Assembly: GCA_005879065.1 (NCBI GenBank) | Contig: VBLU01000160.1 | Location: 5,216-26,247, forward strand | DNA length: 21,032 bases | Reading direction: 5' to 3' | Origin: Methanobacteriota archaeon | GTDB taxonomy: Archaea > Thermoplasmatota > Thermoplasmata > RBG-16-68-12 | The notes under the pieces: generated by a model | The model's input: the letters and a program-made list of their open reading frames with translations, nothing else | What the model was told of the DNA's origin: nothing | Database searches by the model: none | In this document: positions 1 through 6,802 of the stretch, piece by piece | Position numbering within the stretch: the stretch's first letter is position 1 | How the letters are laid out: every line of letters starts with the position of its first letter | Position numbers and translations under genes: made by a program

Positions 1-2073
1 GATGCGGCTCGCGCCCTTGCCCGACGCGTGAACGACCTTCTCCGACGTCGGGCAGACCGAACGAACCCGGATGCACAGGTCGGGCTTTGGCTCGAATTCC
101 GTGGCCTCATCGAAACGGACCCGATTCTCGGAGGGGCGTTCGGGGCCCAGGCGATCCTCTACAGGGTGGCCTACGACGGCCGCGCGGGTAAAGATGGACC
201 GGGACCGGCATGGATCCCGTCGCCAGAGACGATTCGTACGTCGAACTTGGGTTCGATGATGCAAGAACGCCGGGTTGGCTCATATGCGGACCTCCATCGT
301 TGGTCGACCGAGCACCGTGCCGAATTCTGGTCGGCCATGATCGAGCGCCTCGGCATCGTGTTCCGAACCAAGCCCGAAGCCATCCTTGAGCCAAACGCGG
401 ATCCGATGCACCCGGATTGGCTGCCGGGGGCGAGACTGAACATCGCGGAGAGCTGCTTCCGCGCGGAACCGGGGAAGACCGCGATCGTATGCGCGTCCGA
501 GGCCATTCCGGAGCTTCGACATGTCACCTACAGCGAACTGCATCGACTCGCCGCCAGGGTGGCAAACGGACTCCGCGCCCTCGGCACGAAACCGGGCGAC
601 CGCGTTGCCCTCTACCTTCCGATGACCCCGGAGTCGGTTGGAATCTACCTCGGGGTCGTCCTCGCCGGATGCTGCGTTGTGGGCATCGCGGACGCCTCGG
701 CGCCCGCCGATTTCGCCAAGCGCTCCGGGATCGCTGGGGCGAAACTCGTCTTCACCGTCGGTGCCTATCTTCGTGACGGGAAGGAACATCCCGTCTACAG
801 CAAGGTGACCGCGGCCAACGGACCGCGGGCGGTCGTCCTCGGGATGGATCCGGAGACCCCGGCCCGCACGACGAGGCCCAAGGACCTCGGATGGACGGAT
901 TTCCTCGATGACAAAGGGACGTTCGATGCAGTGCCTTGCCGTCCCTCCGATCCGTCGAACATCCTGTTCTCGTCCGGGACGACCAAGGATCCGAAGGCGA
1001 TCCCGTGGACCCATACGACTCCGATCAAGGCCGCTGCGGACGCCTACTTGCATCACGACGTGGGCCCCTCCGACGTCCTGGCATGGCCCACCAGTTTCGG
1101 ATGGATGATGGGTCCCTGGCTTACGTACGCGGCCTTGGTGAACCGGGCAACGATGGCCCTGTACGTCGGGAGCACGACCCGTCGGGCGTTCGGCGAGTTC
1201 GTATCCCAGGCCGGCGTGACGATGCTCGGCGTGGTCCCGAAACTCGTCCGCGCGTGGAAGCTCGAGGGGATGATGGACGGATTGGACTGGGGCCGAATCC
1301 GGCGGTTCAGTTCGACGGCGGAACCTTCGAGCCCGGAGGAGATGCTCTACCTGATGTCCCTCGCCGGGTACAAGCCGGTCATCGAGTACTGCGGCGGCAC
1401 GGAGATCGGCGGGGGCTACATCACCGGGACGATGGTCCAGCCGTGTGCCCCGTCCGCGTTCACCACCGCGGCGATGGGCCTCGATTTCGTCATCCTGGAG
1501 GACGGACGCATGTCGGATCGAGGCGAGCTCTTCCTCATCCCCCCGTCCATCGGGTTGTCGAACGACCTGCTGAACTACGACCACTTCGAGGAATATTTCC
1601 AGGGCGTGCCGCCCGGTCCGAACGGCGAGGTCCTGCGACGCCATGGAGACCAGGTCGGGCGACTCGGAGGCGGATTCTACCGCCACCACGGTCGCATCGA
1701 CGACATGATCAACCTGAACGGGGTCAAGACGAGCGCCGAGGAAATCCGGAGCGTGATCGGGAACGACCTGGTGGCCGATGCGAAGCCGATCTCGGTCGAC
1801 ACGGACGGCTCGGGGCAACACCGGCTCGTCGTCTATGCGGTCCCACGGGACCCGCGGCTCCTGGCATCCCTCGACTTGCCCGAACGGCTGAGGACGCAAT
1901 TCCAGCGCGATATCAAGGACAGGCTGAACCCGCTCCTCGCGCACGTCGAGGAAGTCGTCCTGGTGCCGGAGCTGCCGCAAGCGGGGCCTGGGAAAACGAA
2001 GACGATGCAGGAGCTTCGGCGGGATTACGAGGCCCGCGGCAAGAAGGTCGAGCGCCGCCGAGAGGCTCATTGA
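1..2073 (+). CDS. Acyl-CoA synthetase, AMP-forming (AAE17/18-like), 5' partial
   Basis: Adenylate-forming enzyme that activates a carboxylic acid through an acyl-AMP to a CoA thioester. Seen: an ACS-type N-terminal segment, the P-loop-like block SSGTTKDPKAIPWTH near residue 323, the A5 block YCGGTEIGGGY near 465, the hinge GRIDDMINLNG near 564, and a C-terminal AGPGKTKTMQELRR carrying the catalytic lysine. The order and wording of these blocks match plant peroxisomal acyl-activating enzymes 17/18 (from memory), more than true acetyl-CoA synthetase. The frame is open to base 1, and the first residues (ARALARRVNDLL) resemble the family N-terminus, so the gene probably starts before the window; GTG at 28 is the first in-window start. 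The substrate cannot be told. It ends 7 bp from the convergent regulator gene. Confidence 0.85.
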   Translation, partial: DAARALARRVNDLLRRRADRTNPDAQVGLWLEFRGLIETDPILGGAFGAQAILYRVAYDGRAGKDGPGPAWIPSPETIRTSNLGSMMQERRVGSYADLHRWSTEHRAEFWSAMIERLGIVFRTKPEAILEPNADPMHPDWLPGARLNIAESCFRAEPGKTAIVCASEAIPELRHVTYSELHRLAARVANGLRALGTKPGDRVALYLPMTPESVGIYLGVVLAGCCVVGIADASAPADFAKRSGIAGAKLVFTVGAYLRDGKEHPVYSKVTAANGPRAVVLGMDPETPARTTRPKDLGWTDFLDDKGTFDAVPCRPSDPSNILFSSGTTKDPKAIPWTHTTPIKAAADAYLHHDVGPSDVLAWPTSFGWMMGPWLTYAALVNRATMALYVGSTTRRAFGEFVSQAGVTMLGVVPKLVRAWKLEGMMDGLDWGRIRRFSSTAEPSSPEEMLYLMSLAGYKPVIEYCGGTEIGGGYITGTMVQPCAPSAFTTAAMGLDFVILEDGRMSDRGELFLIPPSIGLSNDLLNYDHFEEYFQGVPPGPNGEVLRRHGDQVGRLGGGFYRHHGRIDDMINLNGVKTSAEEIRSVIGNDLVADAKPISVDTDGSGQHRLVVYAVPRDPRLLASLDLPERLRTQFQRDIKDRLNPLLAHVEEVVLVPELPQAGPGKTKTMQELRRDYEARGKKVERRREAH

Positions 2074-2080
2074 ACTTCGC

Positions 2081-3172
2081 TTAGTCGGTGGACGCCGCAG
2101 GGGCCGTACTCGGTTCCGGATGCGCCGGACGCGGCCGCAAGGGCGATTCCAGGACCCGATTGATCGTTACCTGCGCGATCGTCCCGTAGTACTTCGACAC
2201 ATGCTCGAGCGGACGAAGGATGATCCCCAGGAGGTTGGAGGGGGCCTTCGTGGAATTGGCCCGGCTCCGTGCGGGCGGCAAGCCAAGTTGCCTCAGGTCT
2301 CGAACGAGCGCCATCTGAAGGTCGAGTGCTTCGTTCGCCTTCTTGAGGTCGGAGGCGAAGAACGAGGTCATCGTGAGCTCGATGATTTTTTCGAGTCGAG
2401 CCTTGAGCCCGCCGACCGTCTTCACCAAGTCCTTCGTCGGAGGACGACCGGATCGCATGGCCGGGCCGATCTCGGCCGCCATTTCCTCCCAGAGGTCTCC
2501 GACGTTCTCGAGGGTCGCCGCGGCAAGTCGGTCCCCGAGCAGGTGTCGCGGTTCCGTGACACCGATCTTGGCCGCGACCGACCGATTCGATGCCGCGAGG
2601 AGGAGCTGGCGGACGACGAGCCAGTAGAGACGGTCCACCTCAATCTCCATGCGAGCAACCTCTTCGATGCGCCCGACCGCCTCCCCCGCGAGCACGCCGA
2701 GGGCGAGTTTCTCCATCCGCGAGGTGAGGTAGTGAAGTCGACGCAAGAGCCCGTCGATCGGAAAGCGGGTGGGCTCTACGAAATTTTCGATCGTCACGAA
2801 CCTCGGGCCCTGGTTCACGATGGTCAGCCCGGTGAGACCGCGGACGGCCTCATGAATCTCCTGGAGCTGACCGGGAGAAATCTCATCGCGGCTCCGTACC
2901 TTGATCGTGTTGCAGCCGACGATGTAGTTGCCCGTGATCAACCGCGTCAATGACTCGGGGCCGCTCCAACTGTCTGCGTCGATCGTCGCCTCGGCGGCGG
3001 TCGGATACTCCTCGAACGGGCCGACCCGCACGCGGAGCGTGCCGTCGTCCTCGATCGACATGTTCACAACAGATCCGGGCTGAATCCCGTTCGATTCCGC
3101 CCACGGCTTCGGAAGGGAGACGCCGAGACTTGAATAGCCGAGCTTCTGTACCTTCCGACTATCTAGCTCCAT
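2081..3172 (-). CDS. AbrB-PhoU family phosphate uptake regulator
   Basis: A 363-residue regulator of the archaeal PhoU type. Residues 1-50 form an AbrB/SpoVT swapped-hairpin DNA-binding domain, with MELDSRKVQKLGYSSLGVSL followed by PKPWAESNGI and a GSVV turn. The remainder is helical, with PhoU-like amphipathic helices at about 140-200 and 225-325, and a Pro/Ala-rich tail. In archaea such proteins usually accompany phosphate ABC transporters; none is present here, so the signal is unknown. The stop is TAA. The start ATG lies about 27 nt from a TATA-like element, which implies a leaderless transcript. It diverges from the geranylgeranyl reductase gene across a 182-bp intergenic region containing a perfect 12-bp palindrome. 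Confidence 0.85.
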   Translation of the reverse strand: MELDSRKVQKLGYSSLGVSLPKPWAESNGIQPGSVVNMSIEDDGTLRVRVGPFEEYPTAAEATIDADSWSGPESLTRLITGNYIVGCNTIKVRSRDEISPGQLQEIHEAVRGLTGLTIVNQGPRFVTIENFVEPTRFPIDGLLRRLHYLTSRMEKLALGVLAGEAVGRIEEVARMEIEVDRLYWLVVRQLLLAASNRSVAAKIGVTEPRHLLGDRLAAATLENVGDLWEEMAAEIGPAMRSGRPPTKDLVKTVGGLKARLEKIIELTMTSFFASDLKKANEALDLQMALVRDLRQLGLPPARSRANSTKAPSNLLGIILRPLEHVSKYYGTIAQVTINRVLESPLRPRPAHPEPSTAPAASTD

Positions 3173-3193
3173 GTTATCAATATGTGTCGAGCG

Positions 3194-3207
3194 CAGTAAA
3201 TAAGTAC
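3194..3207 (-). promoter_or_regulatory. TATA box of the AbrB-PhoU gene (leaderless)
   Basis: On the minus strand this reads GTACTTATTTACTG, an archaeal TATA-like element. Its centre is about 27 nt upstream of the ATG at 3172, so transcription should begin at or next to the start codon. No Shine-Dalgarno motif precedes that ATG, which agrees with a leaderless mRNA. Confidence 0.6.
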
Positions 3208-3208
3208 G

Positions 3209-3220
3209 TCGTATATACGA
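3209..3220. promoter_or_regulatory. 12-bp perfect palindrome between divergent genes
   Basis: TCGTATATACGA is its own reverse complement. It sits just upstream of the TATA box of the AbrB-PhoU gene and within the upstream region of the geranylgeranyl reductase gene. It could be an operator, for example for the AbrB domain protein itself, or a second TATA element (TATATA) serving the rightward gene. The sequence alone does not decide. Confidence 0.45.
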
Positions 3221-3354
3221 TATCCCGCGAATACCCTCTCGGCCCTCATCATCCAGTTCACGGGAGGCGAATCAATCGTACCGGGCTCACCCCCTCCGAC
3301 TCTCTCCAACCCGGCCAAAAGCCTCATGAGGCCGCTCGGAATCCGAAGGTGCGG

Positions 3355-5295
3355 ATGGAACGAGAGGTCGATGTGTTGGTCATCGGAGCCGGACCGACCG
3401 GCAGTACGGCCGCGAAGTACGCCGCGCGCGGAGGCGCCGATGTCCTACTCGTCGAGAAACGCTCCGAGATCGGGACGCCGGTACGTTGTGGGGAAGGGGT
3501 CGCGAAGCGATGGCTGGACGAAATCGGGCTTGCTCCATCCGGGGAGTTCATCTGTCACGAAGTTGAGGGGGTCCGCGTGATTGCTCCAGACGGGACCGCC
3601 CTCGTCGTCGATGAGACTCGCGCGGGGAACGAATGCGGTTACGTCCTTGAGCGCGACCTGTTCGACCGGTATCTCGCGAAGGAGGCCGCGAAGGCCGGTG
3701 CGGAGATTCTGATCAAGACGAGCGCCGTCGGACTCCTCCGAGACGACGGACAGATCATCGGTGCACGATGCGAACACATGGCCGACGCGTTCGAGGTGCG
3801 CGCGAAGGTCGTCATCGGCGCGGACGGTTTCGAGAGCCAGGTCGGACGCTGGGCGGGACTCGAGACGCACCTCCGCACGCGAGACATCGACGCGTGTCTT
3901 CAATATACGATGGTCGGTGTCGCGGGAGATCCTCGGTACAACGACGTGTACCTTGGGAGTTGTGCTCCCGGCGGCTACGCGTGGGTCTTCTGGAAACAGC
4001 CCGATGTGGCAAATGTTGGAATCGGCGTGAATCTCTCAAGGATCAAGGATCGCGCGGAGGCGAAACGGTACTTGGACGCCCTCATTTCTCGGACGCCGAC
4101 CTTGGCGAAGGGCGAGATCATCGAGGAGGTGGCAGGGGCCGTAAGCGTCTCCATGCCGTTGGAGAAGACCGTCGCTCCGGGTCTGATCCTCGCGGGTGAC
4201 GCGGCGCGCTTGATCGATCCCCTCACGGGCGGGGGGATCCTGAACGGCTGTCTCTCCGGCAAATACGCGGGAGAGGTGGCGGCGGAAGCCGTCACCGCAG
4301 GAAAGGCCAGCGAGGAGGCACTGTCGGCGTATGAGAAACGCTGGAGGGCCCGGCTCGAGGAAGAGCTGGCCCGCCACTACCTGATCAAGGAGCGTCTGAT
4401 CCGACTCGATGACGAGACAGTCAACAAGGCGGTACACGCAATCCTGGAGGCGAAGGTGGAGCGAATCACCGCGGCGACCGTCCTCGATGCGATCCGCCAA
4501 CACGAACCAGGGCTATTGGCCCTCTTCGAAGGATACGGGGTGGACGCGGCGGTACACGCCGATCGACTCCATGCTCTTCAGGAACTCCACGTCCAAAAGG
4601 GTCTTCGGCGTCGCGCCGTCCGCGAACAGTCCCTCGTACAAGGCAAAGGGGTCCAGAGACCACTTCACGATCCGCTCGAGTTCCTCTTCGGAGAGAAGGT
4701 CCGACTTGCTGAGGACGTTGACGAAAGGAAGGCCATGCCGGAACTGGACTGTCGCGCTCAGCAGGACGGAAGAGACGAACCCCGAAGCCGACTTCACCAA
4801 CGCGGGGTCGTTCAGATACACAAGGGCCGAGTCCTCCCGACCGAAGGCGTCGATCAGGACCGGCCCGGAGGCACGGAACGTGAACAGCTCGATCTGACCC
4901 GGCGTGTCGATCAGGATGTAGCTCGTCTCGAACGTTTCGAGCACCTCCGCGAGCTCCCGTGCGTTCATCGCGATCATGTCCGCGGCCGCGACCTGCGCGC
5001 CGTTCGGACCGAGGTCCTGTTCCTCCATGATCTCCGAGAGGTTCACGTAGTCCCGGACGTCGAGGTCGGGCGAATACTGGAGGGACTCGGCGCCGGGATC
5101 CAGATTCACCGTGACGCAATCGAGGCCCTGCGAGTTCATCCACAGCTGGAAGGCGTATACCATCGTCGATTTGCCCGATCCCGCCGTCCCGAGGAAATAC
5201 AGGTTGCGCGCCATGGATGCTGCGCGTACGTGCCGGCTCCACATGAAGTTCGCGGTAGCGGTGGACCCGCGGTCGCGGCCGCCCTCCCTTCATAA
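3355..5295 (+). CDS. Geranylgeranyl reductase family protein, ORF extended past family end
   Basis: FAD-dependent reductase that saturates the geranylgeranyl chains of archaeal membrane lipids. The Rossmann motif GAGPTG is at residues 11-16, followed by VEKR at the second strand end, the conserved PVRCGEG at 42-48, and the second FAD motif GDAARLIDPLTGGG near 281. Homology covers about 395 residues, the length of the Thermoplasma enzyme, and should end near base 4540 with VLDAIRQHEPGLLALFEG. No stop codon occurs there: the frame stays open to TAA at 5293-5295, entirely antisense to the GPN GTPase, giving 646 residues. Either the family stop has been lost or the sequence has an error. Start ATG 3355 is preceded by an AAGGTG motif; there are no upstream residues resembling the family. 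Confidence 0.85.
   Translation: MEREVDVLVIGAGPTGSTAAKYAARGGADVLLVEKRSEIGTPVRCGEGVAKRWLDEIGLAPSGEFICHEVEGVRVIAPDGTALVVDETRAGNECGYVLERDLFDRYLAKEAAKAGAEILIKTSAVGLLRDDGQIIGARCEHMADAFEVRAKVVIGADGFESQVGRWAGLETHLRTRDIDACLQYTMVGVAGDPRYNDVYLGSCAPGGYAWVFWKQPDVANVGIGVNLSRIKDRAEAKRYLDALISRTPTLAKGEIIEEVAGAVSVSMPLEKTVAPGLILAGDAARLIDPLTGGGILNGCLSGKYAGEVAAEAVTAGKASEEALSAYEKRWRARLEEELARHYLIKERLIRLDDETVNKAVHAILEAKVERITAATVLDAIRQHEPGLLALFEGYGVDAAVHADRLHALQELHVQKGLRRRAVREQSLVQGKGVQRPLHDPLEFLFGEKVRLAEDVDERKAMPELDCRAQQDGRDEPRSRLHQRGVVQIHKGRVLPTEGVDQDRPGGTEREQLDLTRRVDQDVARLERFEHLRELPCVHRDHVRGRDLRAVRTEVLFLHDLREVHVVPDVEVGRILEGLGAGIQIHRDAIEALRVHPQLEGVYHRRFARSRRPEEIQVARHGCCAYVPAPHEVRGSGGPAVAAALPS
4513..5214 (-). CDS. 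GPN-loop GTPase
   Basis: Small GTPase of the GPN family, whose eukaryotic members help assemble RNA polymerase; the archaeal role is not firmly known. Seen from the chosen start: Walker A GTAGSGKST at residues 9-17, the diagnostic GPN triad in DLGPNGAQ at 69-71, the G3 motif DTPGQIE at 103-109, and the G4-like SKSD at 169-172. Length is 233 residues, close to archaeal relatives of about 245. I chose ATG 5214 (MARNLYFLG) because family members begin just before the Walker A strand; ATG 5244 in the same frame adds ten residues and cannot be excluded. It runs convergently into the geranylgeranyl reductase frame and shares a divergent promoter with the Nudix-fold gene. Confidence 0.88.
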   Translation of the reverse strand: MARNLYFLGTAGSGKSTMVYAFQLWMNSQGLDCVTVNLDPGAESLQYSPDLDVRDYVNLSEIMEEQDLGPNGAQVAAADMIAMNARELAEVLETFETSYILIDTPGQIELFTFRASGPVLIDAFGREDSALVYLNDPALVKSASGFVSSVLLSATVQFRHGLPFVNVLSKSDLLSEEELERIVKWSLDPFALYEGLFADGATPKTLLDVEFLKSMESIGVYRRVHPVSFEEGQ

Positions 5296-5299
5296 AATC
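5289..5299. promoter_or_regulatory. Shared TATA-like element of divergent GTPase and Nudix-fold genes
   Basis: The AT-rich island TTCATAAAATC in GC-rich surroundings reads as a TATA-like box in both directions. Start sites about 26 nt away would fall near 5269 on the minus strand and 5321 on the plus strand, giving short leaders to the GTPase and the Nudix-fold gene. Confidence 0.45.
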
Positions 5300-5354
5300 A
5301 TTGGTCCTGGCCCAGGCACGAAGGTTGAAACAGCCCGGCGAACTTGCGGGGCAC

Positions 5355-5882
5355 ATGGCCACCGAGCGGAAGTTCAGTCGATTCAACCCCGTGGCTCGAC
5401 CGATGACCACGCATGAGATCCCGGAAAGTGGATTCTGCCTTTCGGCATTCCTCGTGATCGGCGAGACGGGACACCCGGAAAACATCCTGATGGGGCACCT
5501 CGACCCCGCGGCCCCTTGGGACCACGTGGGAGCCCTCGATCCGGAGCGGGCCGAGGCGAACAGCAAGGGATGGATGCTCCCCTCCTCGCACCTGATGATC
5601 GGCGAGTCGCCCCAGACCGCCGCCGAGCGGATCCTGAAAGAACAGCTCGGCTTGCCGGCGTCGCCCCTCAAAGGCCCGTTCGTGTTCTCGGAGGTGTATG
5701 GCCCGAAGAATCACTGGGACCTCGAGTTCATCTTCGTGGGGGAACGGGATCAGGTCGGACAACATCCCGTCTGGAGAGAGTTGTCGTTTGTCGATGTGAA
5801 CGCCACCCCTCGGGAGGAAATCGCTCGGTATCACGAGGACATCCTGGCCCACGTCGGTCGTTGGAACCCGGCGAGGGGCTGA
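5355..5882 (+). CDS. Nudix-fold protein with degenerate catalytic box
   Basis: A 175-residue protein with a recognisable but damaged Nudix box. In the pattern G-x5-E-x7-R-E-U-x-E-E-x-G-U it has E84, R92, E96 and G99-L100, but the first Gly is Ser78, the Glu after Arg is Ile93 and the second Glu of the EE pair is Gln97. These glutamates normally bind the metal, so hydrolysis of a nucleoside diphosphate derivative may be lost or altered; several such proteins act as sensors. The beta strands before the box (SGFCLSAFLVIG) and after it (WDLEFIFVGE) fit the fold. Start ATG 5355 was chosen over the in-frame TTG at 5301, which lies at the promoter. Translation could also begin at ATG 5403. Function unknown. 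Confidence 0.65.
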   Translation: MATERKFSRFNPVARPMTTHEIPESGFCLSAFLVIGETGHPENILMGHLDPAAPWDHVGALDPERAEANSKGWMLPSSHLMIGESPQTAAERILKEQLGLPASPLKGPFVFSEVYGPKNHWDLEFIFVGERDQVGQHPVWRELSFVDVNATPREEIARYHEDILAHVGRWNPARG

Positions 5883-5935
5883 GTCGGTCCTTATCCTCGT
5901 CACCGTGCTTCCGGTTCTTCGATCAAGGGCATCCA

Positions 5936-6802
5936 ATGGCGCTACGCTGGGGCCTCGGCTTCGCAGTGCTGTCCATCATGGTGGCCTTCGCTGCGAACAG
6001 CGTGATGACACGATACATCATCGTCGGAGGCCTCGCGACGCCGTATCTCCTGTCGACCGTCCGCTTTGCGAGCGGATTCGCGATGCTCTTGGCCCTGCAG
6101 GTGGCCTTTCCCGGGCCGGCCTCGCGCGTTCCCACCGCCGTGAACTTCGTCGGTGGGCTCTTCCTCGGTGCGTACGCATTCGCGATCTCCTTTGGGTACC
6201 TGTTCATCTCCGCCGCCGCAGGGACCCTGGTGTTCTTTGCCTTCGTCGTCCTCACGATGGCCCTCTTCGGGTACTTGCACGACGGAGACCGACCATCCCG
6301 GAGATCGGTGGCGGGCCAACTTCTCTCCGTGCTCGGCGTCGGCGTGATCACGGTCGGGGGGATTCGGGACGTCTCCCTGCCCGGCATCCTCCTCATGGCG
6401 GCGACGGGGGCGTCCTGGGGTCTGTACTCCGTCCACGGGCGCTCGGCTCCGGACTCGCGCGGCTACACCTTCGCGACCTTCCTCTTTGTTGGTGCAGCCG
6501 CCCTCGCGGGCCTTCCGGTCTTCGGTCTCTTCGCGCCGTCCGCGGTGTCGATCCAACTTACGTGGAATGGAATCGGGTTGGCCCTCTTCATGGGGATGAT
6601 CACAACCGCCCTCAGCTACATCGTGTGGAACGCGACGCTCCGCCGGCTCAGCGCGTCTCAAGGGGGGATCGTCCAGCTCCTCGTTCCCGTCCTTGCATCC
6701 GGGATGGGCATCGCTCTGCTCGGAGAGCACGTGACCCTGAGCTTGGTCGTAGGAGGCGCCTCGGTCCCGTACTTTGCCTTGATTTTCCGGAGTCGATCGT
6801 AG
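5936..6802 (+). CDS. EamA/DMT-superfamily transporter
   Basis: A 288-residue integral membrane protein with about ten hydrophobic segments arranged as two EamA repeats, the length and layout of drug/metabolite transporters. The first segment holds AFAANSVMTRYIIVGG, typical of the EamA start, and the second repeat contains ASWGLYSVHGR. Substrate unknown. ATG 5936 is the first start that gives the first helix without a charged extension; a weak AAGG lies about 9 nt upstream. The last twelve codons (VPYFALIFRSRS) are the exact antisense of conserved codons of the convergent FAD oxidoreductase gene, so the native C-terminus seems to have been replaced at a junction near 6775. Confidence 0.85.
   Translation: MALRWGLGFAVLSIMVAFAANSVMTRYIIVGGLATPYLLSTVRFASGFAMLLALQVAFPGPASRVPTAVNFVGGLFLGAYAFAISFGYLFISAAAGTLVFFAFVVLTMALFGYLHDGDRPSRRSVAGQLLSVLGVGVITVGGIRDVSLPGILLMAATGASWGLYSVHGRSAPDSRGYTFATFLFVGAAALAGLPVFGLFAPSAVSIQLTWNGIGLALFMGMITTALSYIVWNATLRRLSASQGGIVQLLVPVLASGMGIALLGEHVTLSLVVGGASVPYFALIFRSRS

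Noticed and set aside
280..2070. Minus-strand open frame of 596 codons opposite the acyl-CoA synthetase
   Set aside because: Long antisense frames are expected in GC-rich genes; it shows no family features, while the plus strand has all synthetase motifs.
2120..2953. Plus-strand open frame opposite the AbrB-PhoU gene
   Set aside because: Low-complexity charged sequence without recognisable domain; the minus strand carries clear AbrB and PhoU features.
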